Positions 16,626 through 25,320 of a stretch of DNA of 54,363 bases are shown here, piece after piece. The stretch spans positions 274,476 through 328,838 of the forward strand of contig NZ_AXAR01000001.1 in the NCBI RefSeq assembly GCF_000472905.1, read 5' to 3'. This stretch comes from Alicyclobacillus pomorum DSM 14955 (GTDB taxonomy: Bacteria; Bacillota; Bacilli; Alicyclobacillales; Alicyclobacillaceae). A model generated the notes under the pieces. The model ran no database searches and was not told the DNA's origin. It saw only the letters and a program-made list of their open reading frames with translations. Each line of letters opens with the position of its first letter. The first letter of the stretch is position 1. The translations under genes were made by a program, and so were the position numbers.

Positions 16626-17711
16626 TTATCGATGATCCGCACCTACAGCGTCCACAATGCAACGAAAACCATCAGCTTTCAATAATTGGTCGAGTCCGTC
16701 TACCAGTTCTTTGACCAATCGAGGCCCTTTGTAGATAAAACCGGTGTACACCTGCACCAGGCTGGCACCGGCACGGATTTTTTCATACGCGTCCTCTGCC
16801 GAGAACACGCCTCCACTTCCGATAATCGGGATCCGTCCAGCAGTCTCCTGATAGAGCAGGGACACCACTTCTGTCGAGCGCTTCCGAAGTGGCCGACCAC
16901 TGAGTCCTCCTGTTTCACGTTGCAATGGCGACAACAGGCCATCTCTCCCGATGGTGGTGTTGGTTGCAATCAATCCGTCAATGCCGATGTCAATCATACG
17001 CCTTGCGAGCGACCGCAGGGTGGTGTCCGGTAAATCTGGGGCGAGCTTGACGAGGATGGGCACCCAGTGTGGGACAACTTTGTCGAGGTGAGCTTGGTAC
17101 TGTTTGTCGCGCGCCTCTTTGACAGCTTGAAGTAACGGGATCAGCCAATCTTCCGACTGCAGGTCGCGCAGACCAGGTGTATTCGGCGAGCTGACGTTCA
17201 CGGTCATGTAGTCGGCCACGCGGTACAATCTGTCCACCAATTGGACGTAGTCATCGACTGCTTGAGCGTTGGGCGTGGTCTTGTTTTTCCCGATGTTGAC
17301 GCCAATCACGCCAGGTAGCTTGCGCCGCAACAAATTGCGGCCTAATGCATCAGCGCCTTGATTATTGAAGCCCATGCGATTGACCAGTGCTTCGTCTTCG
17401 ACGAGCCGAAACAACCGAGGCGATGGGTTTCCAGGTTGTGGTTTCGGGGTCACGGTTCCTACTTCAATAAAAGAGAACCCACACCGAAGAAGTCCATTGA
17501 CAGCGATTCCGTCCTTGTCGAGCCCAGCAGCCAAGCCAATGGGATGTGGGAAGGAAAGGTTCCACAACTGTTGTTTGAGCGCCTGTGGCGCAGTGAATTT
17601 CGGGGCCGCCAGCGCGGCGAAGCGTGGAGCCAGGGAGAGCCCTCGCAAGACGAGATGATGAGCTGTTTCCGGTGACATTCGAAACAGCAGTGGGCGAATC
17701 AAGCGGTACAC
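16626..17711 (-). CDS. pyrD: Dihydroorotate dehydrogenase, quinone-type (class 2)
   Basis: A 361-residue FMN enzyme oxidising dihydroorotate to orotate in pyrimidine synthesis. The N-terminal helix MYRLIRPLLFRMSPETAHH is the membrane/quinone-entry part that marks class 2. The barrel shows GLAAGLDKDG, EVGTVTPKPQPGNP, RMGFNNQGAD, VNIGKNK, the catalytic Ser in NVSSPNTPGL, KLAPD, ATNTT and IIGSGGVFSAEDAYEKI. Class 2 enzymes feed electrons to the respiratory quinone, whereas Bacillus species mostly use the class 1B PyrD/PyrK pair. It stands alone, away from other pyr genes. Confidence 0.95.
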   Translation of the reverse strand: MYRLIRPLLFRMSPETAHHLVLRGLSLAPRFAALAAPKFTAPQALKQQLWNLSFPHPIGLAAGLDKDGIAVNGLLRCGFSFIEVGTVTPKPQPGNPSPRLFRLVEDEALVNRMGFNNQGADALGRNLLRRKLPGVIGVNIGKNKTTPNAQAVDDYVQLVDRLYRVADYMTVNVSSPNTPGLRDLQSEDWLIPLLQAVKEARDKQYQAHLDKVVPHWVPILVKLAPDLPDTTLRSLARRMIDIGIDGLIATNTTIGRDGLLSPLQRETGGLSGRPLRKRSTEVVSLLYQETAGRIPIIGSGGVFSAEDAYEKIRAGASLVQVYTGFIYKGPRLVKELVDGLDQLLKADGFRCIVDAVGADHR

Positions 17712-17996
17712 GAAAAAACCTCCAATAATTTACTTCGCGGCATCTCAAATTTGCCATCCAGTGTAACACGATAGAGAGCGCCTGGGAAAGGCAGCGCTGA
17801 AAACCTTCCAGGTCGAACGAAAAGTATACAATCTGCAGCAGAAAACTTCCCTTCGGATGGAAATATTTCATGGTTCCGTAATTCACGAAAGTTATTTTAT
17901 TTATTAGAAATGTACTTTATAATAAAATTCGATATCTCGCATATCTTGCAGAGAAGTATCTGATTATTCACACTATTTATTGAAGGGAGAGACGGT

Positions 17997-19601
17997 ATGG
18001 AAGGAACGTTTAAGAAGAAGTTGAGCCTGCTCGATTTGACGTTCCTGGGGCTTGGTTCCATCATCGGGTCTGGTTGGCTGATGGCGTCCATGAACGGAGC
18101 GAAGTACGCTGGCTCTATTGCATGGCTGGCCTGGGTGGGCGGTGCCATCGCGGTCTTATTAATCGGTCTGGTATACGGAGAATTGGCAGCGGCACTGCCC
18201 CGTGCTGGCGGATTTGTTCGATATCCGGAATACACGCACGGATCACTGGTTGGCTTTTTGTCAGGTATGGCATCATTGCTCGCGTATTCTAGCGTGGCTG
18301 GGATTGAAGTTGAGGCGGTCGTCAGCCATGCATCCTACTACTGGCCCGCTCTGATGGGCAGCAGCGGTCCATCTCTCACCGGTCGCACCATTGAAATCGT
18401 ACTTCTCCTTTTGTTCTTCCTGTTGAACTATTGGAGCGTGAACGTGTTCGGTAAGATTAATACCATTATCACGTTCTTCAAATTCGTGGTTCCGTCTGTG
18501 ACCATCATCACTTTGTTCTTCTTCTTCAAGGGAGCCAACTTCGCGGCGGTGGGCGCCGCTCCAGGTGGTGCGGAAGGCGTGTTCACGGCCATCGCTGGCG
18601 GGGGGATTGTCTTCGCGTTCCTCGGATTCCGCCAGGCGGTCGACTTTGGCGCTGAAGCGAAGAATCCCCAACGCGATATTCCACGCGCCATCATTATGGC
18701 TGTTGCACTCGGTACCATTGTGTACATCCTGCTTCAAGTGACGTTCCTTGGCGCTGTTCCGAGTAACGCGCTGGCCAATGGCTGGGGGCACGTTGCTGAC
18801 TTCATGCCGAAGTCCGCAAACTACCCGTTTGTCTGGATTGCGGGTTCGCTCGGTTTGAGTTGGTTGTCGACCCTTCTGTTGGTTGACGCTGTCATCTCAC
18901 CTGCTGGGACTGGTAACATCTACCTTTCGGGTACTGGTCGCGTACTCTACGCATGGGCCAAAAACCGCCACTTCTATTCCTGGTTTGCGAAGGTTGACCC
19001 ACGTACAGGCGTTCCTCGCGCTGCCCTTTGGTTGAGCTTCCTGTTGGCGGTTGCTTGGATTTTGCCGCCCAGTACGGACACTTGGTCAAAGCTCGTAGAT
19101 GCTGTCACATCTGCAACGGTCATGACGTACATGATTGGTCCTATTTCCATGACCTCGATGCGTAAGACCATGCCAAATATGAAACGCCCATTTACGCTCA
19201 AGGGCGGTTCCGTTTTGAGCCCGCTGGCGTTTATCGCGGCCACCTGTATCATTTACTGGGCAGGTTGGACAACCGACAGCATGCTGATTGGTTTAACGCT
19301 GGGCGCTTTGGTTTTGTACTTCGCATTTATCGACAAAGACGATTCCACTCGTGCAAGCCTGAAGCAGGCTTGGAAGTCCGGCGCATGGCTCGTCGTCTAC
19401 TACATCTTTATCCTGGTGATGTCGTACATCGGCTCGTTTGGTCCGATGAAATCCCCGTGGATACCAGGTCAATGGGATACCGTGGTCGTGGTCATCGGTG
19501 CCATCATTCTGTTCTACTGGGGCGTCAACTCGGCGCTGCCGAAACCGTCGTTCGAGACGGACACGGAGGGCGAGGCACCGCCGGAATTTGTGCAAGCCTG
19601 A
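17997..19601 (+). CDS. APC-superfamily amino acid permease (first of a tandem pair)
   Basis: A 534-residue membrane protein with about 12 hydrophobic helices. Helix 1 has LTFLGLGSIIGSGWLMAS, the unwound GSG substrate motif of APC carriers. LPRAGGFVRYPEYTHGSLVG, LLNYWSVNVFGKINTIITFFK and QAVDFGAEAKNPQRDIPRAI follow in family order. It is likely a proton-coupled amino acid importer of the kind found in acid-living bacteria and archaea; an aspartate-type (YveA-like) substrate is only a guess. ATG with GAAGGGAGAG upstream. The leader is AT-rich with a TATAAT at 17918-17923 but a poor -35. The neighbour at 19875 is a clear paralogue. Confidence 0.85.
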   Translation: MEGTFKKKLSLLDLTFLGLGSIIGSGWLMASMNGAKYAGSIAWLAWVGGAIAVLLIGLVYGELAAALPRAGGFVRYPEYTHGSLVGFLSGMASLLAYSSVAGIEVEAVVSHASYYWPALMGSSGPSLTGRTIEIVLLLLFFLLNYWSVNVFGKINTIITFFKFVVPSVTIITLFFFFKGANFAAVGAAPGGAEGVFTAIAGGGIVFAFLGFRQAVDFGAEAKNPQRDIPRAIIMAVALGTIVYILLQVTFLGAVPSNALANGWGHVADFMPKSANYPFVWIAGSLGLSWLSTLLLVDAVISPAGTGNIYLSGTGRVLYAWAKNRHFYSWFAKVDPRTGVPRAALWLSFLLAVAWILPPSTDTWSKLVDAVTSATVMTYMIGPISMTSMRKTMPNMKRPFTLKGGSVLSPLAFIAATCIIYWAGWTTDSMLIGLTLGALVLYFAFIDKDDSTRASLKQAWKSGAWLVVYYIFILVMSYIGSFGPMKSPWIPGQWDTVVVVIGAIILFYWGVNSALPKPSFETDTEGEAPPEFVQA

Positions 19602-19628
19602 TTTGACACTTGCATAACCACCCAGCAT

Positions 19629-19664
19629 AGTCAAGGGACGGCAGACGCCGTCCCTTGACTTGTT
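19629..19664 (+). terminator. Terminator between the two permease genes
   Basis: AGTCAAGGGACGGC / GCCGTCCCTTGACT: perfect 14-bp stem with a 4-nt loop, then TGTTCT. It shows that the two paralogues are separate units. Confidence 0.85.
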
Positions 19665-19782
19665 CTAAGAAGAAGGTGCAGGAAAAACCTAGACTCGCAG
19701 ACGTCGGTGGTCTCAGGATTCGGCTTTGGAATCTAGGTATCGAATGGAAAAATTTTTATAGTTACTCTATTGCACAAAATAT

Positions 19783-19810
19783 TTGATTTATCTGAAATAT
19801 GAATTATAAT
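19783..19810 (+). promoter_or_regulatory. Promoter of the second permease gene
   Basis: TTGATT, 16-bp spacer, TATAAT, in a very AT-rich stretch 65 bp before the start codon. Confidence 0.55.
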
Positions 19811-19874
19811 GTGTTCTAGCGTCCGGTGGGCGCAACAATACATCAATAGGTTTAACTTCGAAAGGAGAAAATTT

Positions 19875-21485
19875 ATGGAGGGACAAGGGAAGTTTAGAAA
19901 ACAACTTACGCTCGTAGACCTCACTTTCCTGGGCCTGGGGTCAATCATCGGCTCTGGTTGGTTGTTCGCGTCAGCGAAAGTCGCGAACACAGCCGGGCCG
20001 GCCGCGTGGATTTCGTGGTTGATTGGTGCAGTGGCAGTGATCCTGCTTGGTCTCGTGTACGCCGAGCTTGGTGGGTCCATTCCTCGAGCCGGCGGCACGG
20101 TGCGGTACCCAGTTTATTCTCACGGGCCTCTTATTGGTTATCTCATGGGATTTGCATCGCTCATCGCATTTTCCAGTGTTGCCGGCATTGAGGTAGAAGC
20201 AGCACGTCAATACTTGGGAGGTTGGGTGCCCGGACTCACGGCCGACCCGACGACCGGTCATCCTACCGTACTGGGATGGTTTGTTCAACTGGCCTTCCTC
20301 GTCATTTTCTTCTTGTTAAACTACTGGAGTGTCAAGGTGTTTGGGAAGGCAAACACCATTATCACGGCGTTCAAGTTCATTGTGCCTATTATTACGGTCA
20401 TTGTACTTCTGACGAGTTTTCACGGTGCAAACTTCTCTGTGAAAGGATTTGCTCCGTTCGGCTTCAGTGGTATTGAAACTGCCGTTTCCACGGCCGGTAT
20501 TGTATTTGCCTTTCTAGGATTTCAACAAGCAGTGGGCTTCTCAAGCGAGGCGAAAAATCCTCAACGGACGGTTCCCGTCGCTATCATTCTCGCCGTGTTG
20601 CTGTCTGCAGGCCTGTACATTCTGTTGCAGCTGGCTTTCGTAGGTGGTATCCCGACCAGCGACCTGGCAGGTGGATGGGGAACTGTCAAACAGAAGTTCA
20701 ACCTGCCGTTCCGGGACATCGCCCTTGTGCTGGGATTTGGCTGGCTTGCCGGTTTGATTACGTTTGATGCCATTGTCTCACCGAATGGTACAGGCAACAT
20801 CTACTTGTCCGCCACCTCGCGCGTCATCTTTGGTTGGGCGCGGAACGGTACCTTCTTCAAAGTGTTTGGCAAAGTGGACGAGAGGACGGGGGTTCCCCGT
20901 GCGGCACTGTGGCTCGGATTTTTTGCCTCTCTGTTCTGGACGTTGCCGTTCCCATCTTGGGATGCAATGGTTAGCGTGGTGTCGAGCGCCACTGTGTTGA
21001 CCTACATTGTCGGCCCGATTTCAGCCCACGCATTCCGTTACAATGCACCTGACCTGGCGCGGCCGTTCTACTTGAAGGGCATGGGAATCATCAGCCCACT
21101 GGCATTCATTATCGCGTCTGAGATCATCTATTGGACGGGTTGGAAAACCGACTCCTGGCTTTTAGGGTCCATGTTGGTCATGTTCGTTCTGTACCTGATT
21201 TTCAGCAAATCCGTGCCGAAAGGACAAGTCAGTCTCGCACAGCAAGTGAAGTCTTCTTGGTGGCTGATTGTGTATTTCGCCATCATGATTGTTCTGTCGT
21301 ACTTCGGTACATTCGAAGGCACGGGTGCCATCAGAGGTCCGTGGGATCAAATCGTTGTTGCACTGATTTCGGTCGTGGTCTACTACTGGGGCGTGAAAAC
21401 CGCATTGCCAAGAGCAGTGTTTGACGTTGAACATGTCGAGGGCGGCGACGTGATTGCTGCACCAGGGTCGACTGCATCGGTGTAA
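19875..21485 (+). CDS. APC-superfamily amino acid permease (second of the pair)
   Basis: A 536-residue paralogue of the preceding permease. The same signatures recur: LTFLGLGSIIGSGWLFASAK, IPRAGGTVRYPVYSHGPLIG, LLNYWSVKVFGKANTIITAF, EAKNPQRTVPVAII and GTGNIYLSATSRVIFGWARNG. About 12 helices. Start ATG 19875 with AAAGGAG 8 nt upstream; an upstream in-frame ATG at 19809 lies next to the -10 box and is rejected. It has its own promoter and terminator, so the pair can be expressed under different conditions. Differences between copies cluster in loops and at the C-terminus, suggesting divergence in regulation or specificity. Confidence 0.85.
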   Translation: MEGQGKFRKQLTLVDLTFLGLGSIIGSGWLFASAKVANTAGPAAWISWLIGAVAVILLGLVYAELGGSIPRAGGTVRYPVYSHGPLIGYLMGFASLIAFSSVAGIEVEAARQYLGGWVPGLTADPTTGHPTVLGWFVQLAFLVIFFLLNYWSVKVFGKANTIITAFKFIVPIITVIVLLTSFHGANFSVKGFAPFGFSGIETAVSTAGIVFAFLGFQQAVGFSSEAKNPQRTVPVAIILAVLLSAGLYILLQLAFVGGIPTSDLAGGWGTVKQKFNLPFRDIALVLGFGWLAGLITFDAIVSPNGTGNIYLSATSRVIFGWARNGTFFKVFGKVDERTGVPRAALWLGFFASLFWTLPFPSWDAMVSVVSSATVLTYIVGPISAHAFRYNAPDLARPFYLKGMGIISPLAFIIASEIIYWTGWKTDSWLLGSMLVMFVLYLIFSKSVPKGQVSLAQQVKSSWWLIVYFAIMIVLSYFGTFEGTGAIRGPWDQIVVALISVVVYYWGVKTALPRAVFDVEHVEGGDVIAAPGSTASV

Positions 21486-21506
21486 ACTTCCGTTTGACCA
21501 TCACAA

Positions 21507-21542
21507 ACGGCGCTGAGCCTCATGCTCAGTGCCGTCTTTTTG
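21507..21542 (+). terminator. Rho-independent terminator
   Basis: ACGGCGCTGAGC / GCTCAGTGCCGT (one G-T pair), 5-nt loop, then CTTTTTG, after the second permease gene. Confidence 0.88.
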
Positions 21543-21731
21543 TGTAGCTTGCGCCGATGACGCACCTTATCGAAGACAATCAGCGCCTGGCTATGGAGGT
21601 ATGAAGGCCCGAATTGCGTGCAGTCTGCGGAAATTTAACGGAAGTGTCAGTGAGTTTCATATACTCTTGTCACAGAGACGCGTCGTGCCTCGTCAAACGG
21701 ATGAGGCGCTGGCAACGGAGGTGACGATGTC

Positions 21732-22271
21732 TTGACAGAGCAGTCTTCTGCCAGCCCGGACGAGTTACGGACGCTTGAACAGTGGATGGAGCAGTACGGC
21801 AGAGATGTGATGAGCACTGCGTACGCCTACGTAAAGAACTATCACCAGGCGCAAGACATCGCCCAGGAAGTTTTTCTTAGAGCCTACACCAAGCGGGATA
21901 CGTTCCGCGGAGAAAGCAGCCTTCGCACGTGGTTGTTGGCCATTACGGCCAATCGCTGCAAGGACTATCTCAGGTCCTGGTCCAAGCGCTACGAAGTCCA
22001 GGATGAGACAGTGTATCACAAAGAAGTTTCAGCGGCCGATACTGAAGGAGAAGTGGTGGCGAAACTGCAACGTGATGCCTTGTGGAACGCGGTCCACCAT
22101 TTGCCGGACAAGTTTCGCGAAGTGATTTCTCTCTATTACATACAGGGTTTGAGCAGTCAGGAGGTCGCCAAGGTGTTGTGCACCACGGAGCAGAACGTTC
22201 GCACGCGATTGCACCGCGGTCGTTTGCTCTTGAAAGAGCGCCTGGCAGAAGGAGGGGAGTCTCGTGCATGA
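21732..22271 (+). CDS. ECF-type RNA polymerase sigma factor (second)
   Basis: A 179-residue SigW/SigM-like factor. Region 2 (about 20-90): AYVKNYHQAQDIAQEVFLRAY and FRGESSLRTWLLAITANRCKDYLR. Region 4 (about 120-172): LPDKFREVISLYYIQGLSSQEVAKVL and TTEQNVRTRLHRGRLLLKERL. Start TTG with GGAGGTGA 7 nt upstream. It overlaps the next gene by 8 nt, so the two are translationally coupled. A GGAAATTTAAC about 80 bp upstream faintly resembles an ECF -35 element and might mean self-activation, but the -10 is not clear. Likely tied to envelope stress by family. Confidence 0.88.
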   Translation: MTEQSSASPDELRTLEQWMEQYGRDVMSTAYAYVKNYHQAQDIAQEVFLRAYTKRDTFRGESSLRTWLLAITANRCKDYLRSWSKRYEVQDETVYHKEVSAADTEGEVVAKLQRDALWNAVHHLPDKFREVISLYYIQGLSSQEVAKVLCTTEQNVRTRLHRGRLLLKERLAEGGESRA

Positions 22272-23226
22272 CGATGACCGCGAATTACGGGAACAGTTTG
22301 CGGAGATCAGTCAAGTTCCGCTGCCTGAGTCTGTAAAACAGGACATTCTACGCAAAGCCGCGGACATGAGGCCCCCTCGCCGACATCGCATGTGGCTTCG
22401 CTCTTTGTTGTCAGGTACTGCGGCCGTCACCGCAGCTGGTGTGCTGGTCTGGGGAGCTTGGTCGTACGGAGGAGGACCCAACGGCACGTCGTCCCACCGG
22501 GCCGATGATGGGAGGACGTTGAATCCGAGCAGTCCCTTCGTTGCGTTGAAAGTGGCCCCTATCAGCGTCGGCTTCGTCACAACTGACAAAGCGTTGAACA
22601 AAGGGATGGTCGAAGCGACCTTGACGAACATGAGTACAGACGTCATCCAGCCCGAGGACGTGGTCGGATTGCTCGTGTTTGAATCCGGAGATCAACCGGA
22701 TTGGCTCGTGGACGCGCGGTGGGCTGCTTTTGTCGATCCGCCGAAACAGCCCTTGAGGCCTGGCGAGTCGTTGACTTGGACGTTCCGCCCGCTTGGCGTT
22801 CCCATGGATGCAAACGGACATTTCCAGGGAAAACCGAAGCTGATGTTTTTGGAACGTGGATTCGTGGAGATGGCCAACGCAGACGTGACGTGGCAAAAGG
22901 CACCGATATCTATATCCGATGTGAGCGTGACGCCCCGATTTCAGTGGGCGAGTGGCAAGTCTTTCGCTGTCAACGCGACGTTGCGGAACACGAGTTCGAC
23001 GCCCATCCGCATCAATGACGTGAAGGCCATCGTCTGGTTTTCTACCTTGCAGTCGGACGATTGGACACAGCCGGGCGCCGTCCGCTTTATGAATCGCTTG
23101 ACCAACGAAGCTTCCCCGGTCGTCCTTGCACCAGGTGCGGCGACTACGGTACATTTTTACCTGATTGGTCCAGCGTCTTTGGACTTGTCCAAGACGCCGG
23201 TTCATTTGTCGCTGATATGGGGATGA
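22264..23226 (+). CDS. Putative anti-sigma/regulatory membrane protein paired with the ECF factor
   Basis: A 320-residue protein with a short cytoplasmic head (1-44, Asp/Glu-rich, no Cys/His pair), one membrane helix (about 46-67) and a ~250-residue outer part. The outer part has two beta-rich segments alike in theme: FVTTDKALNKGMVEATLTNM and RFQWASGKSFAVNATLRNTS. Both look like immunoglobulin-like strands, with LAPGAATTVHF near the end. Position and overlap with the sigma gene suggest an anti-sigma factor, but the zinc signature is absent, so this rests on context. GTG start with GGAGGGGAG 5 nt before it. No catalytic motif seen. Confidence 0.65.
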   Translation: MHDDDRELREQFAEISQVPLPESVKQDILRKAADMRPPRRHRMWLRSLLSGTAAVTAAGVLVWGAWSYGGGPNGTSSHRADDGRTLNPSSPFVALKVAPISVGFVTTDKALNKGMVEATLTNMSTDVIQPEDVVGLLVFESGDQPDWLVDARWAAFVDPPKQPLRPGESLTWTFRPLGVPMDANGHFQGKPKLMFLERGFVEMANADVTWQKAPISISDVSVTPRFQWASGKSFAVNATLRNTSSTPIRINDVKAIVWFSTLQSDDWTQPGAVRFMNRLTNEASPVVLAPGAATTVHFYLIGPASLDLSKTPVHLSLIWG

Positions 23227-23253
23227 TACGCGGGAAAGCGGAGGAAGATAGCA

Positions 23254-23529
23254 ATGACGACGCGATTCAGTCTGGCTGAACTAGCCAACATGTTGCACAC
23301 CACCGTGGAAGCCGTTCGCGCCGCTGTCGATGACCTGTCGAAACGCGGAGAATTAACGGCGGAATCGTTCGAATACGGTTATCGCAATTGGCGGATTGCT
23401 CCGAGCGATACGAAGAAAATTCAAGCGTGGATTGTTCAGAAGGTGGAAAGTGGAGAATTGGAAATTCGGCCACCCGTCCGCAAAATCCGCCGCAAAGAGG
23501 TACTGCCGTCAAACGGTTCGGACACTTGA
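23254..23529 (+). CDS. Small protein with helix-turn-helix-like N-terminus, unknown function
   Basis: A 91-residue basic protein, ATG with GCGGAGGAAG upstream. Residues 5-35 (FSLAELANMLHTTVEAVRAA and the helix after it) look like a winged-helix or MerR-like DNA-binding element that senses no visible ligand. The tail is rich in Lys/Arg (VRKIRRKEV). It follows the putative anti-sigma gene by 27 bp and may be co-transcribed with the sigma pair. I do not recognise a named family; DNA binding is inferred. Confidence 0.6.
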   Translation: MTTRFSLAELANMLHTTVEAVRAAVDDLSKRGELTAESFEYGYRNWRIAPSDTKKIQAWIVQKVESGELEIRPPVRKIRRKEVLPSNGSDT

Positions 23530-23628
23530 ATGCTGCTGTCCGCATCTACCGTTTGCGTGCATCACGTCTGTGATTTACACTGAGGACGGGCTTCAAGAAG
23601 ATTCATGTAACAGAAGGGAGCTACTGCG

Positions 23629-24744
23629 GTGATTATTGGCGTTCCGAAGGAAATTAAAGACAACGAGTACCGCGTTGCCATCACGCCTGCTGGTGTTCAC
23701 GCACTGGTTGCTGCTGGACATCAGGTGATTGTGGAAACGTCTGCGGGCGAGGGAAGCGGCTTTTCGGACGACGTGTATGTGGCTGCGGGGGCACAAATTG
23801 CGAGTACCGCAGAAGACACGTGGAACAAGTCGGATCTCATTATGAAAGTAAAGGAACCTCTACTCACGGAATACAAGTATTTTCGGTCTGATCTGACATT
23901 GTTCACATATCTTCACTTAGCTCCAGAACCGGAGCTCACGAAGGCGTTGTTGGACTCTGGTATGACGGCCATTGCGTACGAAACGGTTCAACTCGCCGAT
24001 GGCTCTCTACCTTTGTTAACGCCGATGAGTGAAGTCGCTGGCCGCATGTCGATTCAGATTGGCGCGCATTTCCTGGAACAAGCGCACGGCGGCAGGGGAG
24101 AATTGCTCGGGGGAGTACCAGGGGTTCCACCTGCTCGCGTGGTCATTGTCGGCGGTGGTATAGTCGGTACAAACGCAGCTCGAATCGCGCTGGGATTTGG
24201 TGCCGATGTGACCATCCTCGATACCAACGTCAACCGTTTGCGCTATCTTTACGACGTCTTCGGACCTCGCTTGCGTACGGTTGTGTCGAATGGCTACAAT
24301 CTTCAGGCGCACATTGAAGGCTGTGACCTGCTGATTGGTGCCGTTTTGATTCCGGGTGCGAGGGCGCCGAAGATTGTTACGTCCGACATGGTAAAGAGCA
24401 TGAACAAGGGCGCTGTGATTGTAGACCCGGCGATTGACCAGGGTGGATCCATTGAGACCATCGACCGGATCACCACGCACAGCAATCCTACGTATGAGAA
24501 ATACGGCGTGATTCACTATGCCGTCGCCAACATGCCAGGCGCTGTGCCCCGTACGTCCACATTGGCTTTGACCAACGTCACAATTCCATACGCAGTTCAG
24601 TTGGCGAACTACGGTGTGCGTGAGGCGGTTCGCAAGAACGCAGCACTCGCGAAGGGCGTCAATACCATCGCAGGAAAGCTGACGTACGAAGCGGTTGCGA
24701 AAGATCAAGGTCTGCCTTACACACCGCTTTCCGACGTCATTTAG
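23629..24744 (+). CDS. ald: Alanine dehydrogenase
   Basis: A 371-residue NAD-linked enzyme that interconverts alanine and pyruvate plus ammonia. It starts at GTG (AAGGGAGC upstream) with MIIGVPKEIKDNEYRVAITP. It has the pyruvate-site lysine in IMKVKEP and the histidine in YLHLAPEP, the Rossmann motif VVIVGGGIVGTNAARIALG, and VDPAIDQGGSIET. Length matches the family (about 370-378). In sporulating Bacilli it feeds alanine carbon to the TCA cycle during sporulation and helps with germination. Single gene followed by a strong terminator. Confidence 0.95.
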   Translation: MIIGVPKEIKDNEYRVAITPAGVHALVAAGHQVIVETSAGEGSGFSDDVYVAAGAQIASTAEDTWNKSDLIMKVKEPLLTEYKYFRSDLTLFTYLHLAPEPELTKALLDSGMTAIAYETVQLADGSLPLLTPMSEVAGRMSIQIGAHFLEQAHGGRGELLGGVPGVPPARVVIVGGGIVGTNAARIALGFGADVTILDTNVNRLRYLYDVFGPRLRTVVSNGYNLQAHIEGCDLLIGAVLIPGARAPKIVTSDMVKSMNKGAVIVDPAIDQGGSIETIDRITTHSNPTYEKYGVIHYAVANMPGAVPRTSTLALTNVTIPYAVQLANYGVREAVRKNAALAKGVNTIAGKLTYEAVAKDQGLPYTPLSDVI

Positions 24745-24763
24745 ACATCATTCATAGATCCAG

Positions 24764-24808
24764 AACCTGTACGATTCCTGTTATACTAGGGACGTACAGG
24801 TTTTTTTA
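24764..24808 (+). terminator. Rho-independent terminator of ald
   Basis: AACCTGTACG / CGTACAGGTT, 10-bp stem with a 19-nt loop, followed by seven T. The loop contains TTATACT. Confidence 0.85.
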
Positions 24809-24856
24809 TCTTCACGTGTGTAACACTTTGACTGATGGATCAATGGGGTGAAGCAG

Positions 24857-25228
24857 ATGGAACGAATCAAGGGTGTTGCCCTTGTTGTATTGTTACCCCT
24901 TCTGTTAACGGCTTGTGGCCAGAGCGGGGAGAGCGATTCAGTGCCAAGTAACGCACAAAAGATCAACGTCGTCGCTTCCGATTGGAAGTGGACGTTGGAC
25001 AAGACGACGGTAAAGGCCGGCGTGCCGGTGGATTTCCACGTGCAATCGCCGGAAGGCGTACACGGCTTCGAAGTTGTTGGTACGAAGATTAACGTGACGG
25101 TGGCAGAAGGCAAAAACGCCATCGATAAGGTGTGGACATTTGACAAACCCGGCACGTATACCATCGCGTGCAGCCAGTATTGTGGGTCTGGGCACAGCAA
25201 CATGTTCACTCAATTTAAGGTTCAGTAG
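24857..25228 (+). CDS. Free-standing CuA-domain lipoprotein (cytochrome c oxidase subunit II-like)
   Basis: A 123-residue lipoprotein: signal peptide with lipobox LLTAC (Cys20), then one cupredoxin domain. The full CuA ligand set is present: His69 in GVHGF, then C105-SQY-C109-GSG-H113-SN-M116. The domain resembles the soluble part of ba3-type oxidase subunit II (GVHGFEVVGTKINVTV, GTYTIACSQYCGSGH). True subunit II proteins have one or two membrane helices and sit beside subunit I; here neither is seen. It should sit on the outer face of the membrane and carry electrons or copper. ATG chosen because GGGGTGA lies 5 nt upstream; a GTG 9 nt earlier is in frame. Confidence 0.85.
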   Translation: MERIKGVALVVLLPLLLTACGQSGESDSVPSNAQKINVVASDWKWTLDKTTVKAGVPVDFHVQSPEGVHGFEVVGTKINVTVAEGKNAIDKVWTFDKPGTYTIACSQYCGSGHSNMFTQFKVQ

Positions 25229-25320
25229 GACCTGACAAACGCGCTGATTGTGACAGTTTATGGACAGCGATTGCGGAATAAGATACCCTGAAGGGGATAG
25301 TGACGCGCAAGGAGGGATGG

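Noticed and set aside
22411-23205. 264-codon minus-strand ORF opposite the putative anti-sigma gene
   Set aside because: Arg/His/Pro-rich shadow translation without a ribosome site; the plus-strand gene has coupling and a membrane helix.
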